From contig CALANS010000136.1 of NCBI GenBank assembly GCA_937926105.1, positions 1 through 64,000 of the forward strand: 64,000 nucleotides of DNA, in the 5' to 3' direction. A program made the translations under genes and the position numbers. This DNA comes from an uncultured Actinomycetes bacterium. Its GTDB lineage: Bacteria > Actinomycetota > Actinomycetes > Mycobacteriales > Nakamurellaceae. Of the stretch, positions 57,415 through 64,000 are shown one piece after another (position 1 is the stretch's first letter; each line of letters begins with the position of its first letter). Under the pieces are notes generated by a model. The model saw nothing but the letters and a program-made list of their open reading frames with translations. It was not told the origin of the DNA and did no database searches.

Positions 57415-58229
57415 CCGTATCGGCGTCGACGCCTGGCTCGCCATCATCTGGTCGCGGCGCTGCGGGCCCTGAGCGCGCGGTGCGCTGGCTCGCCGCGGTG
57501 GCGGTCGTGGCGGGACCGCTGTGCTATCTGATCGGCGGCGTCTTCGAGCCCGCCGCGCACGCAGCTGGCCAGGCCACGATCGCCGCCAATGCGACGGCAA
57601 ACCCAGCCACCAACACGACACACCTGATCGCGTTCGTGATCGCATCGTTCCTGCTGCCGGTCGGAGTGGTGGCGCTGGCGTACCTGGCGCGGCAGCGAAC
57701 GCCCTGGCTGGCCGTGCTCGGGGGAGTGCTCGGGGTGCTCGGCTGGTTGCCATTCTCCGCGCTGACGGCGCTGGACGATCTCGCCGTCGACATGACCCAC
57801 GTGCCCGATGGCGGCTCCGTCACAGGACTGTGGGACCTATTCGCCTTCGACGGCGTAATGAGCAGCTACCTCATGATCTACATCCTGGGTCACCTGGTCG
57901 CCTACGTGCTGCTGGGTATTGCGCTGCACCGAGCCGCTGTGATCCCCGGATGGGCGGCCGTCGCAATGATCGCCAGCAGCCCAATGATGATCGTCGCGTT
58001 CGTGCTGCCCGGCAGCCTGCAGGCCGCGGGGCTCGGCGTTGCAGCCGCGTCGGTGGTGCTCCTGATCATCGGTAGCCTGCCCGCCGCTCGTGCGCTGCTC
58101 GCAGCCGGACGGCCCGCTCACGTGCGGACGGCCCGCTCACGTGCGGACGGCTCGCTCACCTGCGGCGAGCCCGTGAGCACCAGGCGGCACGGTCGTGCGC
58201 CGACGCGGCATGCCGAACGTCCGCTGTGA
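57411..58229 (+). CDS. Multi-pass membrane protein
   Basis: 272 residues, ATG overlapping the YrdC-domain stop. Six hydrophobic segments are seen (about 24-44, 71-93, 101-123, 155-176, 181-201, 208-230), with the shape of DUF998-like or small transporter-type proteins, but no family is recognised. The last 40 residues are basic and irregular; the coding of that part comes from three 19-bp repeats, which shift frame at each copy. Probably co-transcribed with the YrdC-domain gene. Confidence 0.72.
   Translation: MTVSASTPGSPSSGRGAAGPERAVRWLAAVAVVAGPLCYLIGGVFEPAAHAAGQATIAANATANPATNTTHLIAFVIASFLLPVGVVALAYLARQRTPWLAVLGGVLGVLGWLPFSALTALDDLAVDMTHVPDGGSVTGLWDLFAFDGVMSSYLMIYILGHLVAYVLLGIALHRAAVIPGWAAVAMIASSPMMIVAFVLPGSLQAAGLGVAAASVVLLIIGSLPAARALLAAGRPAHVRTARSRADGSLTCGEPVSTRRHGRAPTRHAERPL
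58106..58162. repeat. Three 19-bp tandem repeats at the end of the membrane gene
   Basis: Two exact copies and one copy with two changes of a 19-bp unit beginning CGGACGGCCCGCTCACG. Because 19 is not a multiple of three, each added copy moves the reading frame of the C-terminus. Confidence 0.92.
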
Positions 58230-58233
58230 GCGA

Positions 58234-58605
58234 CTAGCGAAAGTCGTTCTCGGACAGCGGGATCACCCAGGCGCGGCGCTCGGCGATCTTCCCGCCGCGC
58301 ATCACGAACACCTCCGCCATCGACATCCGCAGCTGCGTCCCGTCCTCCCGGGACGCCGACCCGGTCAGCTCGGCCATCACCACGTCTCCCTGCTCCACCA
58401 TCCGCACCACCTCCAGGTGAGGCGGGCCGGTGAAGCCCTCGCCGTCGATCGCCGCGTCGTAGGCCGGTTTACCGGCCAGCTGGAAGGCGCCGAAGACGGT
58501 CCAGCGGATGTCGTCGGTCAGACAGTCCAGAATCTGGGTGTGGTCCCCGGTCCGGAACCCCTCCAGATACCGCTCAACGGTATCGGTGTTATCGGACACG
58601 GCCAC
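58234..58605 (-). CDS. NTF2/SnoaL-like fold protein
   Basis: 123 residues. The start DTVERYLEGFRTGDHTQILD, then DDIRWTVFGAFQLAGKPAYD and the end GGKIAERRAWVIPLSENDF fit the SnoaL-like branch of the NTF2 fold, cone-shaped dimers that bind or isomerise small hydrophobic compounds. Catalytic residues vary by subfamily, so no reaction is assigned. Follows the nitrobindin gene by 73 bp, same strand. Confidence 0.82.
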   Translation of the reverse strand: MAVSDNTDTVERYLEGFRTGDHTQILDCLTDDIRWTVFGAFQLAGKPAYDAAIDGEGFTGPPHLEVVRMVEQGDVVMAELTGSASREDGTQLRMSMAEVFVMRGGKIAERRAWVIPLSENDFR

Positions 58606-58678
58606 GCTCCCAGGCTCGACGGACGGTGCCGATCATTATCGGCCATCGCGCCGTCCAGACAGCGGATGGCGACGCTAC

Positions 58679-59320
58679 TCAGCCGGCCAGTCGCTGCAGG
58701 GCGGCCGACGCGTGCGGGGCCAGCGCGATGTCCTCGTGGGCGCGCTCCTCGACGTAGGCCAGCCGGCCGTCGATGGTGATGCCGTACAGCCGGGTCGCGC
58801 CGATCACCGGCGGACCGGACGGCGTGCGCCAAACCCCATCGGTGGAGAGCGCCCAGCTCGCCACCGACCTGGCCTGGCCGTAGAACACCTCGATCCGGCC
58901 CTCGGCGTGCGCCACCAGCAATTCCACCGACCCGTCGGGCTGCGGTCGAAACCAGCCCGACTCCCGCGATCCGGGGCCGGTGACCTCGCCGTCGGGGGAC
59001 AGCAGCCACGCCAGCGATTCGTAGCGCAGGAACGGCCGGCCGTCGTGCGAGACGGTGATCTGCTGCCCGAATTGGGGCGCGCCCTCTTTTGGGTCGTTGC
59101 CGAACATGCCGGTGCCCCGCCACACGCCAACCAAGGGCAGTAGCGACAGGCAGGCCGGGTTGAGCTCGGGGCCCTGGCGCACGTTGGCGGTGTCGGCCGG
59201 GATCGGCAGCGGCGCCACCGAGTCGAGGTTGCGTTCCCGGGTGCCCTCCGCCCGTGCGGCCGCCGCCGCGACGGCCTCGTCACCGGACGCCGTCACCGGC
59301 GGTTCCTGGCCGGCCGTCAC
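58679..59320 (-). CDS. Nitrobindin-like (FABP/DUF1794) beta-barrel protein
   Basis: 213 residues, GTG start overlapping a 32-codon gene upstream. After about 60 residues of Ala-rich and linker sequence it shows LLPLVGVWRGTGMFGNDP (GxWxGxG), FGQQITVSHDGRPFLRYES and ESGWFRPQPDGSVELLVAHA-GRIEVFYG. Family members form a 10-strand barrel that holds heme and reacts with nitric oxide or peroxynitrite. The proximal histidine expected near the C-terminus could be His201 region (EDIALAPHASAAL), not certain. Rv0813c and Rv2717c are relatives, from memory. Confidence 0.87.
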   Translation of the reverse strand: MTAGQEPPVTASGDEAVAAAAARAEGTRERNLDSVAPLPIPADTANVRQGPELNPACLSLLPLVGVWRGTGMFGNDPKEGAPQFGQQITVSHDGRPFLRYESLAWLLSPDGEVTGPGSRESGWFRPQPDGSVELLVAHAEGRIEVFYGQARSVASWALSTDGVWRTPSGPPVIGATRLYGITIDGRLAYVEERAHEDIALAPHASAALQRLAG

Positions 59321-59415
59321 CGGCTGCCCTTGGCCAGGCGGTAGGCGCCATAGCCGGCGAACCCGGCGAGCAACAGCGCGGCGAGGATCAGCACGACGAC
59401 GAAGAGTGCTTCCAC
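59317..59415 (-). CDS. 32-residue single-pass membrane protein
   Basis: From GTG at 59415 the frame reads VEALFVVVLILAALLLAGFA then GYGAYRLAKGSR and ends on a GTGA overlap with the nitrobindin start. It is one hydrophobic helix with a positive C-terminal end. A GTG three codons upstream (59424) is an alternative. The translational coupling argues that it is real. Function unknown; it may anchor or be co-made with the heme-barrel protein. Confidence 0.6.
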   Translation of the reverse strand: MEALFVVVLILAALLLAGFAGYGAYRLAKGSR

Positions 59416-59451
59416 GCCGCTCACCCTAGCGGGGCCGGCCGGTTTGCCGGG

Positions 59452-60180
59452 TTACCCCGCGGCGACCAGTTTTCCGATCTGGACGTCGCTGGCCCTGGCC
59501 GCGACGGTCAGATCCCCGTCGCCCGCGGTGACCGTCGCAGAATCCAGCGGGAAGGGCAACGCGGACAGTGGAATGGTGCGGGTCAGTTGCTGCCGCAGTG
59601 GTCCCGCGATCTGCGCCGGGATGGTGACGTCGGCGGCGGACACCGGGCGTGCCGCCAGGTGCAGCGCATTGTCGGTGACGGAGACGGCGACGTCCACCGT
59701 CACCGGGAAGGTGCGTCCGGCCGCCGCGACGGTGGTGTGCATCCGGATCAGGCCATCGCCGCCGGAGGAGAGGGTCATCCCCGGTCGCTGCAGCGCGCTG
59801 GCCAGCGCGGCGCTCGGAATCGTGGCGCGCACCGTCGCCCGGTCCGCAGCCAGGTGATCCAGCGAACCGGAGAACGCGTCCGACAGCGGAAAGTGCACGT
59901 CATACAGATCGGCGTGCAGGCGTGCACCGTCGATCGGTCCCAGTGTCACCTTCGTCGCGTCGATGGCGATGTGCGAGTAGTCGCCCTGGACCGCCTGCAG
60001 CAGGAACGAGAATCCCCCGATGTCGACGCTGGTGTCGGTGGCGGGGTCGTGGCTGGTGGAGGCGCTCAACTCGCTGCTCAGGGCGTCACCGGCCTTCTGC
60101 TCGGCGATCAGCCGCCCGGCGAAGTCCGCCCCGATCAGGATCAGGGCGAGCACCACGAGGGTCGCGATCAGCTTGCGCAT
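59452..60180 (-). CDS. LmeA-like DUF2993 lipid-binding protein
   Basis: 242 residues. An N-terminal signal anchor (MRKLIATLVVLALILIGADF) is followed by DFAGRLIAEQKAGDALSSEL and the DUF2993 pattern GGFSFLLQAVQGDYSHIAID, LHADLYDVHFPLSDAFSG and IPLSALPFPLDSATVTAGDG. In mycobacteria LmeA (Rv0817c, from memory) binds phospholipids and supports lipomannan maturation. It keeps its place near glnR and mshD. Periplasmic face is expected. Confidence 0.85.
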   Translation of the reverse strand: MRKLIATLVVLALILIGADFAGRLIAEQKAGDALSSELSASTSHDPATDTSVDIGGFSFLLQAVQGDYSHIAIDATKVTLGPIDGARLHADLYDVHFPLSDAFSGSLDHLAADRATVRATIPSAALASALQRPGMTLSSGGDGLIRMHTTVAAAGRTFPVTVDVAVSVTDNALHLAARPVSAADVTIPAQIAGPLRQQLTRTIPLSALPFPLDSATVTAGDGDLTVAARASDVQIGKLVAAG

Positions 60181-60306
60181 CTGGTCATTGTGCCCGGCGG
60201 CTGCGGATCGCCGAGGGCGGTCGATCCCCTCGGCGCCTGCTGACCGGAATGCACGATATCTGCCCGGTTCGGGCGATTCGGTGGCGCTCGGCGGATGGTT
60301 CGCCCG

Positions 60307-60349
60307 GCGCTATGCCCTTGCCCGGCCAGACCGGGCAAGGGCATAGCGC
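60307..60349. repeat. Perfect 19-bp intergenic palindrome
   Basis: The 19-base arms at 60307-60325 and 60331-60349 (starting GCGCTATGCCCTTG) match without error around a 5-base loop. It lies in a 263-bp gap between two minus-strand genes, after the alpha/beta hydrolase stop. It would form an extremely stable hairpin and could end transcription, but no T-run is next to it. Confidence 0.92.
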
Positions 60350-60443
60350 GCAGGTCAGCGGGCTCGGCGGGGCTCGAGCGGCACGGCGCGCCAATTGCCG
60401 GCGATGCGAGTCCGTCGCGGTCCGCTGACGAGCTCGGCCCCGG

Positions 60444-61199
60444 TCAGGTGCCGCCGGTCGCGGCCCGCGCCCAGGTCGCGATGCGTTCGATCAGCGACGG
60501 TGACGTGGCCGTCTCGGCATGCCCCATCCCGGGTTCGATCCACAGCGATCCGGCGCCGCCCGCTGCTCGGTGCAGGGCGATCGCCTCGTCCGGGCCGAAG
60601 TATCGGTCGGCGTCCCCGTGCACCAGTAGCAGCGGCCGGGGTGGGATCGCGGCCATCAGCTCCAGCGGGGTCTGCGGCACCGTCGGCCACGGCCTGCCCA
60701 GTCGGACGCCCAGCGCCCGCCCCACCAGCGGACCGGCCGGATGTTCCAGGAGCCAGTGCACTCGGCGCATCGGCGCGGTGTGCCGGATGTACCAGCGCGA
60801 CGGGGCGGATACCGACGCCACCGCGTCGCCGGGTTCGTCCCCGATCGCGGCGTGCCGTAGCGCGACCGCGGCCCCCATCGAGAATCCCACCACCGTCACC
60901 GGTCGGGGCGACGACCCGCGGGCGAGACGGACCGCCGCGTCCAGATCCAGCGTTTCGTCCCGGCCGACGGAGGTGCGCCCGCCGGATCGGCCGTGGCCCC
61001 GAAAGTCCAGGGCGACCACCGTGCCGTGCCGGGCCAGGCCGGCGATCACCCGGCGGGCCGCCGGTGCCGAGGTGTCGTGGGTGAACCCGTGCGCCACGAC
61101 GAAGGCGCCGGCACCCGCGCCCGGGCACCGCACCCCCGCCAGCCGGACGCCGTCGGCGGCGACGGTCCGGACCGGCGTCCATCCCGGCGGCATCGTCAC
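60444..61199 (-). CDS. Alpha/beta hydrolase
   Basis: 251 residues, GTG start (ATG two codons later is possible). The nucleophile elbow is VVGFSMGAAVALRHA (Ser about 106). FVVAHGFTHDTSAPAAR near the start gives the oxyanion hole. The acid is in LLLVHGDADRYFGPDE and the histidine in GMGHAE. It is a cytosolic serine hydrolase of the esterase, thioesterase or lysophospholipase type; substrate unknown. Confidence 0.88.
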   Translation of the reverse strand: MTMPPGWTPVRTVAADGVRLAGVRCPGAGAGAFVVAHGFTHDTSAPAARRVIAGLARHGTVVALDFRGHGRSGGRTSVGRDETLDLDAAVRLARGSSPRPVTVVGFSMGAAVALRHAAIGDEPGDAVASVSAPSRWYIRHTAPMRRVHWLLEHPAGPLVGRALGVRLGRPWPTVPQTPLELMAAIPPRPLLLVHGDADRYFGPDEAIALHRAAGGAGSLWIEPGMGHAETATSPSLIERIATWARAATGGT

Positions 61200-61291
61200 C
61201 GCCCTATCGTGACGTATCCGGACCGCACGGTGGCACCTGCCGGCCGGCGCCGGGGGCGGGATGGTCCGAGCCGATCGTCGGTGCCGCCGGA

Positions 61292-61297
61292 TAGAAT
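61292..61297 (+). promoter_or_regulatory. Candidate -10 box of glnR
   Basis: TAGAAT fits TAnnnT and lies 37 bases before the glnR ATG, which has a GGAAGGGGG ribosome site. No good -35 box, common for regulated actinobacterial promoters. Confidence 0.4.
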
Positions 61298-61333
61298 CGC
61301 CCCAGCTCGCGCCGGTGGCCGGAAGGGGGTCGC

Positions 61334-62101
61334 ATGGACCTGCTCCTGCTGACCGCCGATCCGCACCCGGTGGTGGTGCTGCCCGCGCTGGAGTTGCTGC
61401 CCGTCGCCGTCACCCCGGCCGCTCCCGAGGCTGCGTCGCTGATCACCGCCGACCGGTACGACCTGGTGCTGGTCGACGCCCGATCCGACCTGGCGGCGGC
61501 GCGCACCCTGTGCCGCCTGCTCGGGGGCGACAGCCTGGGCATTCCGGTGCTGGCCGTGCTCACCGAGGGCGGGCTCGCCGTCATCGGCCCCGATTGGGGG
61601 ATCGCCGACGTGGTGCTCGCGAGTGCCGGTCCGGCCGAGGTACATGCCCGGTTGCGCATCTTGGCCGGGCGGGTCGGTGCCGCCGGGAACTCCGGGGTGG
61701 TGACCATCGGCGAGCTCACCGTCGAGGAGGACACCTACGCCGCCCGGCTGCGCGGCCGTCCGCTGGAGCTGACCTACAAGGAGTTCGAACTGCTGAAGTT
61801 CCTGGCCCAGCACCCCGGCCGGGTGTTCACCCGGGAACAGCTGGTGACGGAGGTGTGGGGGTACGACTTCTTCGGCGGCACCCGCACCGTCGACGTGCAC
61901 GTGCGGCGGCTGCGGGCCAAACTCGGGCCGGAGCACGAAGCGCTGATCGGCACCGTGCGCAACGTCGGCTACAAGCTGGTCCCGCCGGCCCGCGCGGCGC
62001 GCGAGGAGCGCCCGGCGCCGGCGGCGACGGGGGCCACCGGGGCGGGAATGCCGACGGCGGGTTCGCCGGTGACGGGCGCGTCCGTCGCGGGGGCCTCGTG
62101 A
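61334..62101 (+). CDS. glnR: GlnR-type orphan OmpR-family regulator
   Basis: 255 residues. A receiver-like domain (1-110; [20 protein letters not shown] holds the equivalent aspartate) lacks a complete phosphorylation pocket, as in GlnR. The winged helix ends with [40 protein letters not shown] and RRLRAKLG...[12 protein letters not shown]. GlnR controls nitrogen assimilation genes and acts without a sensor kinase. It sits directly before mshD as in M. tuberculosis (Rv0818-Rv0819). The last 35 residues are an Ala/Gly/Thr-rich tail. Confidence 0.88.
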   Translation: MDLLLLTADPHPVVVLPALELLPVAVTPAAPEAASLITADRYDLVLVDARSDLAAARTLCRLLGGDSLGIPVLAVLTEGGLAVIGPDWGIADVVLASAGPAEVHARLRILAGRVGAAGNSGVVTIGELTVEEDTYAARLRGRPLELTYKEFELLKFLAQHPGRVFTREQLVTEVWGYDFFGGTRTVDVHVRRLRAKLGPEHEALIGTVRNVGYKLVPPARAAREERPAPAATGATGAGMPTAGSPVTGASVAGAS

Positions 62102-63027
62102 CGGCGGTGACGATCGGGCCGTGGCAGACCGGCCTGACCGACGAACAGGCGGATCCGGTGCGCGCGCTGTTCGCGCGGGTCCGGGACAGCGACCGGCGCG
62201 GGCCCGGAGCGGGCGATCTGCCCGGCCCCGACGCCGCCGTGCTGCCGGCGGCGATGGACGGTGACCTGGTCGGCCTGGCCTGGCGGTCCGGTGACGACCC
62301 CGCCGAACTGGTCGTCGACCCGCCACACCGGCGCCGAGGCCACGGCCGGGCGCTGGCCGAGCGGGTGCTCCCGGGCGGCGGGATCTGGGCACACGGCACG
62401 CTGCCGGCCGCGGCGGCGCTGGCCGAGTCGCTCGGTGCGCGACCGGTGCGCAGCATGCTGCAACTGCGCCGCGACCTGGCCGGGCCCTTCGTCCCGGAAC
62501 TCCCGGACGGCGTCGAGATCCGCACCTTCGTCCCCGGGCAGGACGACGCGGCGTTCCTGGGGGTCAACGCCCGGGCCTTCGCCTGGCACCCGGAACAGGG
62601 CAGGCTCGACCACGCGGGCCTGGCCGCCCAGATGGCCGAGCGCTGGTTCGACCCGGGCGGCTTCTTCCTGGCCGTCTGGCACGGCGACCGGGACGGCACC
62701 GAGGGGGCCGACCCGGGAACCGGCGCGGAGCCGGCCCCGGGCACCGTCCTGGGCTTCCACTGGACCAAGGTGCACGCCGCCGATCCGACGCCGCCGCCCG
62801 GCGCGAGCGGCCCGGTCGGCGAGGTATACGTGCTGGGCGTCGATCCGGCCTCGCCGATCCGTCGGCTGGGCACGCCGCTGACGGTGGCCGGTCTGCGGCA
62901 CCTGGCTCTGCTCGGCCTGACCAGTGTGATGTTGTACGTCGAGTCGGACAACGGTCCGGCGCTGCGGCTGTACCGGCGGCTGGGGTTTGCCGACTACGCC
63001 GCCGACACGGTGTTCGCCCGCGACTGA
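62098..63027 (+). CDS. mshD: Mycothiol synthase (two GNAT domains)
   Basis: 309 residues, GTG start overlapping the glnR stop (GTGA). It acetylates Cys-GlcN-Ins to mycothiol, the main thiol of actinobacteria. The N-terminal GNAT half carries [20 protein letters not shown]. The second half carries [20 protein letters not shown], the [11 protein letters not shown] segment, [20 protein letters not shown] and the final [21 protein letters not shown], all hallmarks of MshD. No other mycothiol gene is in the window. Confidence 0.95.
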   Translation: MTAVTIGPWQTGLTDEQADPVRALFARVRDSDRRGPGAGDLPGPDAAVLPAAMDGDLVGLAWRSGDDPAELVVDPPHRRRGHGRALAERVLPGGGIWAHGTLPAAAALAESLGARPVRSMLQLRRDLAGPFVPELPDGVEIRTFVPGQDDAAFLGVNARAFAWHPEQGRLDHAGLAAQMAERWFDPGGFFLAVWHGDRDGTEGADPGTGAEPAPGTVLGFHWTKVHAADPTPPPGASGPVGEVYVLGVDPASPIRRLGTPLTVAGLRHLALLGLTSVMLYVESDNGPALRLYRRLGFADYAADTVFARD

Positions 63028-63061
63028 CCGGGAGTGCGCCCCGGCGGCCGGGCGGCGGTCG

Positions 63062-64000
63062 TCAGATGCAGCCGGAGCTGCCGGCGTTGACCGACTCCAC
63101 CTGACCGCTGGACAGTGTCGGGCCGGCCGGCGGGGTCGATGTTGTGACCGCAGTCGTGGTCGGAGCCGTGGTGGTGGGTGCGGCCGACGTGGCAGGGTTC
63201 TGGACGGGCGCCGCGCCGCCGTTCGGAGTCACCGTCCTGGTGCGGGTGGACAGCACCGTGCTGACCACCGGCGTCGGCGTGGTGGACAGCGCCGCAGGCA
63301 GCGGGTCGCCGACCGCCACGCTCCGCACCGTGCCGTCGAAGCTCGAGCCGAGCATCAGCCGGACCTGTTGGCCCAGCCCCGGAGTGCGCACCAGTGTTGC
63401 CCCGGGCACCGCAGACGCGACCGTCAGCGCGGCCGCCCGGTTGCCGGCGGAGAACTCCACCGTGATCCCGTCACGCACGTCGCCCTCGATCAGTAGCAGA
63501 TCCGGGTCCGAGATGGCGAAGCCGAGGGGGTTGAGCGCGTTCATGGCCTGGGTGGCGACGCCGCCACGCCCCGCCACGTTGACCACCTGCAGGTCCACGT
63601 CGCCGGGCGAAACCGAGATCGACTGCGACACCACGGGAGTCGATGTGACCAGGCTCGTCACCACCCTGGTGACTACGCGGGTCGACGGCGCACGGGACGC
63701 CCGGGGCGAGGAGGTGGACGGTGTCGTGCTGCCCGCCGGCGGGCTGCTGGAGGTCAGCGGCTCCGGCGGCGCCGTCACCTCCCCGGGCAGCGGCTGGTCA
63801 TTGACCAGCGCGTTCCAGATCAACGACCCGGCCTTGGTCATCCGCTCGCCGTCGCCGTCCGGCACGGTGGGCAGGGTATAGAACGTCACCCGCTTCGGAT
63901 CGAGATTGCCCAGCGACTGCGCGATGTTCAACAGGTCGTCCAGGGTGACGTTGTCGGTGTGCGTGTTGTGCACGAACGCCTGTAACAGCGAGTTCAGCTT
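63062..64000 (-). CDS. LCP (LytR-CpsA-Psr) family protein, C-terminal part with LytR_C domain
   Basis: The frame is open to the right edge, so the catalytic LCP domain lies beyond 64000. The part seen starts KLNSLLQAFVHNTHTDNVTL, the end of an LCP domain, with RVTFYTLPTVPDGDGERMT. After a Ser/Thr/Pro-rich linker (about 60 residues) comes a LytR_C domain (VDLQVVNVAGRGGVATQAMN, ALTVASAVPGATLVRTPGLG) and a second Thr/Pro-rich tail that ends SGCI. LCP enzymes attach arabinogalactan or other glycopolymers to peptidoglycan outside the membrane. Position near glnR-mshD recalls Rv0822c. Confidence 0.85.
   Translation of the reverse strand, partial: KLNSLLQAFVHNTHTDNVTLDDLLNIAQSLGNLDPKRVTFYTLPTVPDGDGERMTKAGSLIWNALVNDQPLPGEVTAPPEPLTSSSPPAGSTTPSTSSPRASRAPSTRVVTRVVTSLVTSTPVVSQSISVSPGDVDLQVVNVAGRGGVATQAMNALNPLGFAISDPDLLLIEGDVRDGITVEFSAGNRAAALTVASAVPGATLVRTPGLGQQVRLMLGSSFDGTVRSVAVGDPLPAALSTTPTPVVSTVLSTRTRTVTPNGGAAPVQNPATSAAPTTTAPTTTAVTTSTPPAGPTLSSGQVESVNAGSSGCI

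Overview
The window is 64 kb of high-GC chromosomal DNA from an actinobacterium. Support comes from a mycothiol synthase gene (mshD), an orphan GlnR-type regulator, a DUF3073 gene, an LmeA-like DUF2993 protein, leaderless promoters (TAnnnT boxes directly before start codons) and many ATGA/GTGA start-stop overlaps. From memory, the order purS-purQ-purL ... purF-purM-DUF3073 ... pabC ... nitrobindin ... lmeA ... glnR-mshD ... LCP protein follows the Mycobacterium tuberculosis Rv0788-Rv0822c neighbourhood, so most of it is ancestral core genome. The genus cannot be fixed from this sequence.

Layout. 1-2.4 kb: a beta-propeller (NHL) surface protein whose 5' end looks broken. 2.5-7.7 kb: an RluA pseudouridine synthase, a GAF-GGDEF protein, a LysR regulator, and a YCII/DGPF protein with its ECF42-type sigma factor. 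7.8-10.9 kb: a tryptophan-to-anthranilate operon kynA-kynU-paaX with a palindromic operator candidate. 11.0-17.2 kb: one giant DUF4011/SF1-helicase/nuclease-fold protein, the best candidate for genome defence. 17.4-22.8 kb: SDR, amidohydrolase, spermidine-synthase-like membrane protein, metallo-hydrolase. 22.9-34.1 kb: the purine genes purS-purQ-purL and purF-purM with hitchhiking membrane, lactonase, sterol-carrier and (frameshifted) serine-hydrolase-like genes. 34.2-42.4 kb: TPR protein, DUF3073, asparaginase, a degenerate BKACE protein, threonine dehydratase, YgfZ, CoaA, VapBC, aminodeoxychorismate lyase. 42.4-44.4 kb: a truncated ABC ATPase with its GntR regulator and a kinase-fold protein. 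44.4-51.4 kb: a sugar ABC importer with LacI regulator, and a divergent glycogen-debranching-like enzyme, sharing two near-identical operators. 51.5-59.4 kb: small regulators, pgm, a YrdC-domain paralogue, membrane proteins, NTF2-like and nitrobindin-like proteins. 59.4-64 kb: lmeA, alpha/beta hydrolase, glnR-mshD and the C-terminus of an LCP protein that runs off the window.

How it fits together. The purine block is de novo IMP synthesis. The sugar block (importer, debranching-type enzyme, phosphoglucomutase nearby) suggests alpha-glucan or oligosaccharide use. KynA/KynU turn tryptophan into anthranilate; no formamidase gene is seen nearby.

The most unusual pattern is a set of long palindromes. 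Three sit in non-coding gaps (19725-19790, 34166-34239, 60307-60349). Three more lie inside reading frames of purQ and purL, exactly where those proteins carry segments that family members lack, which resembles in-frame palindromic insertion elements. No tRNA, rRNA, CRISPR array, intact transposase or prophage gene was recognised. The only gap above 300 bases, 49041-49355, is the regulatory region of the sugar cluster.
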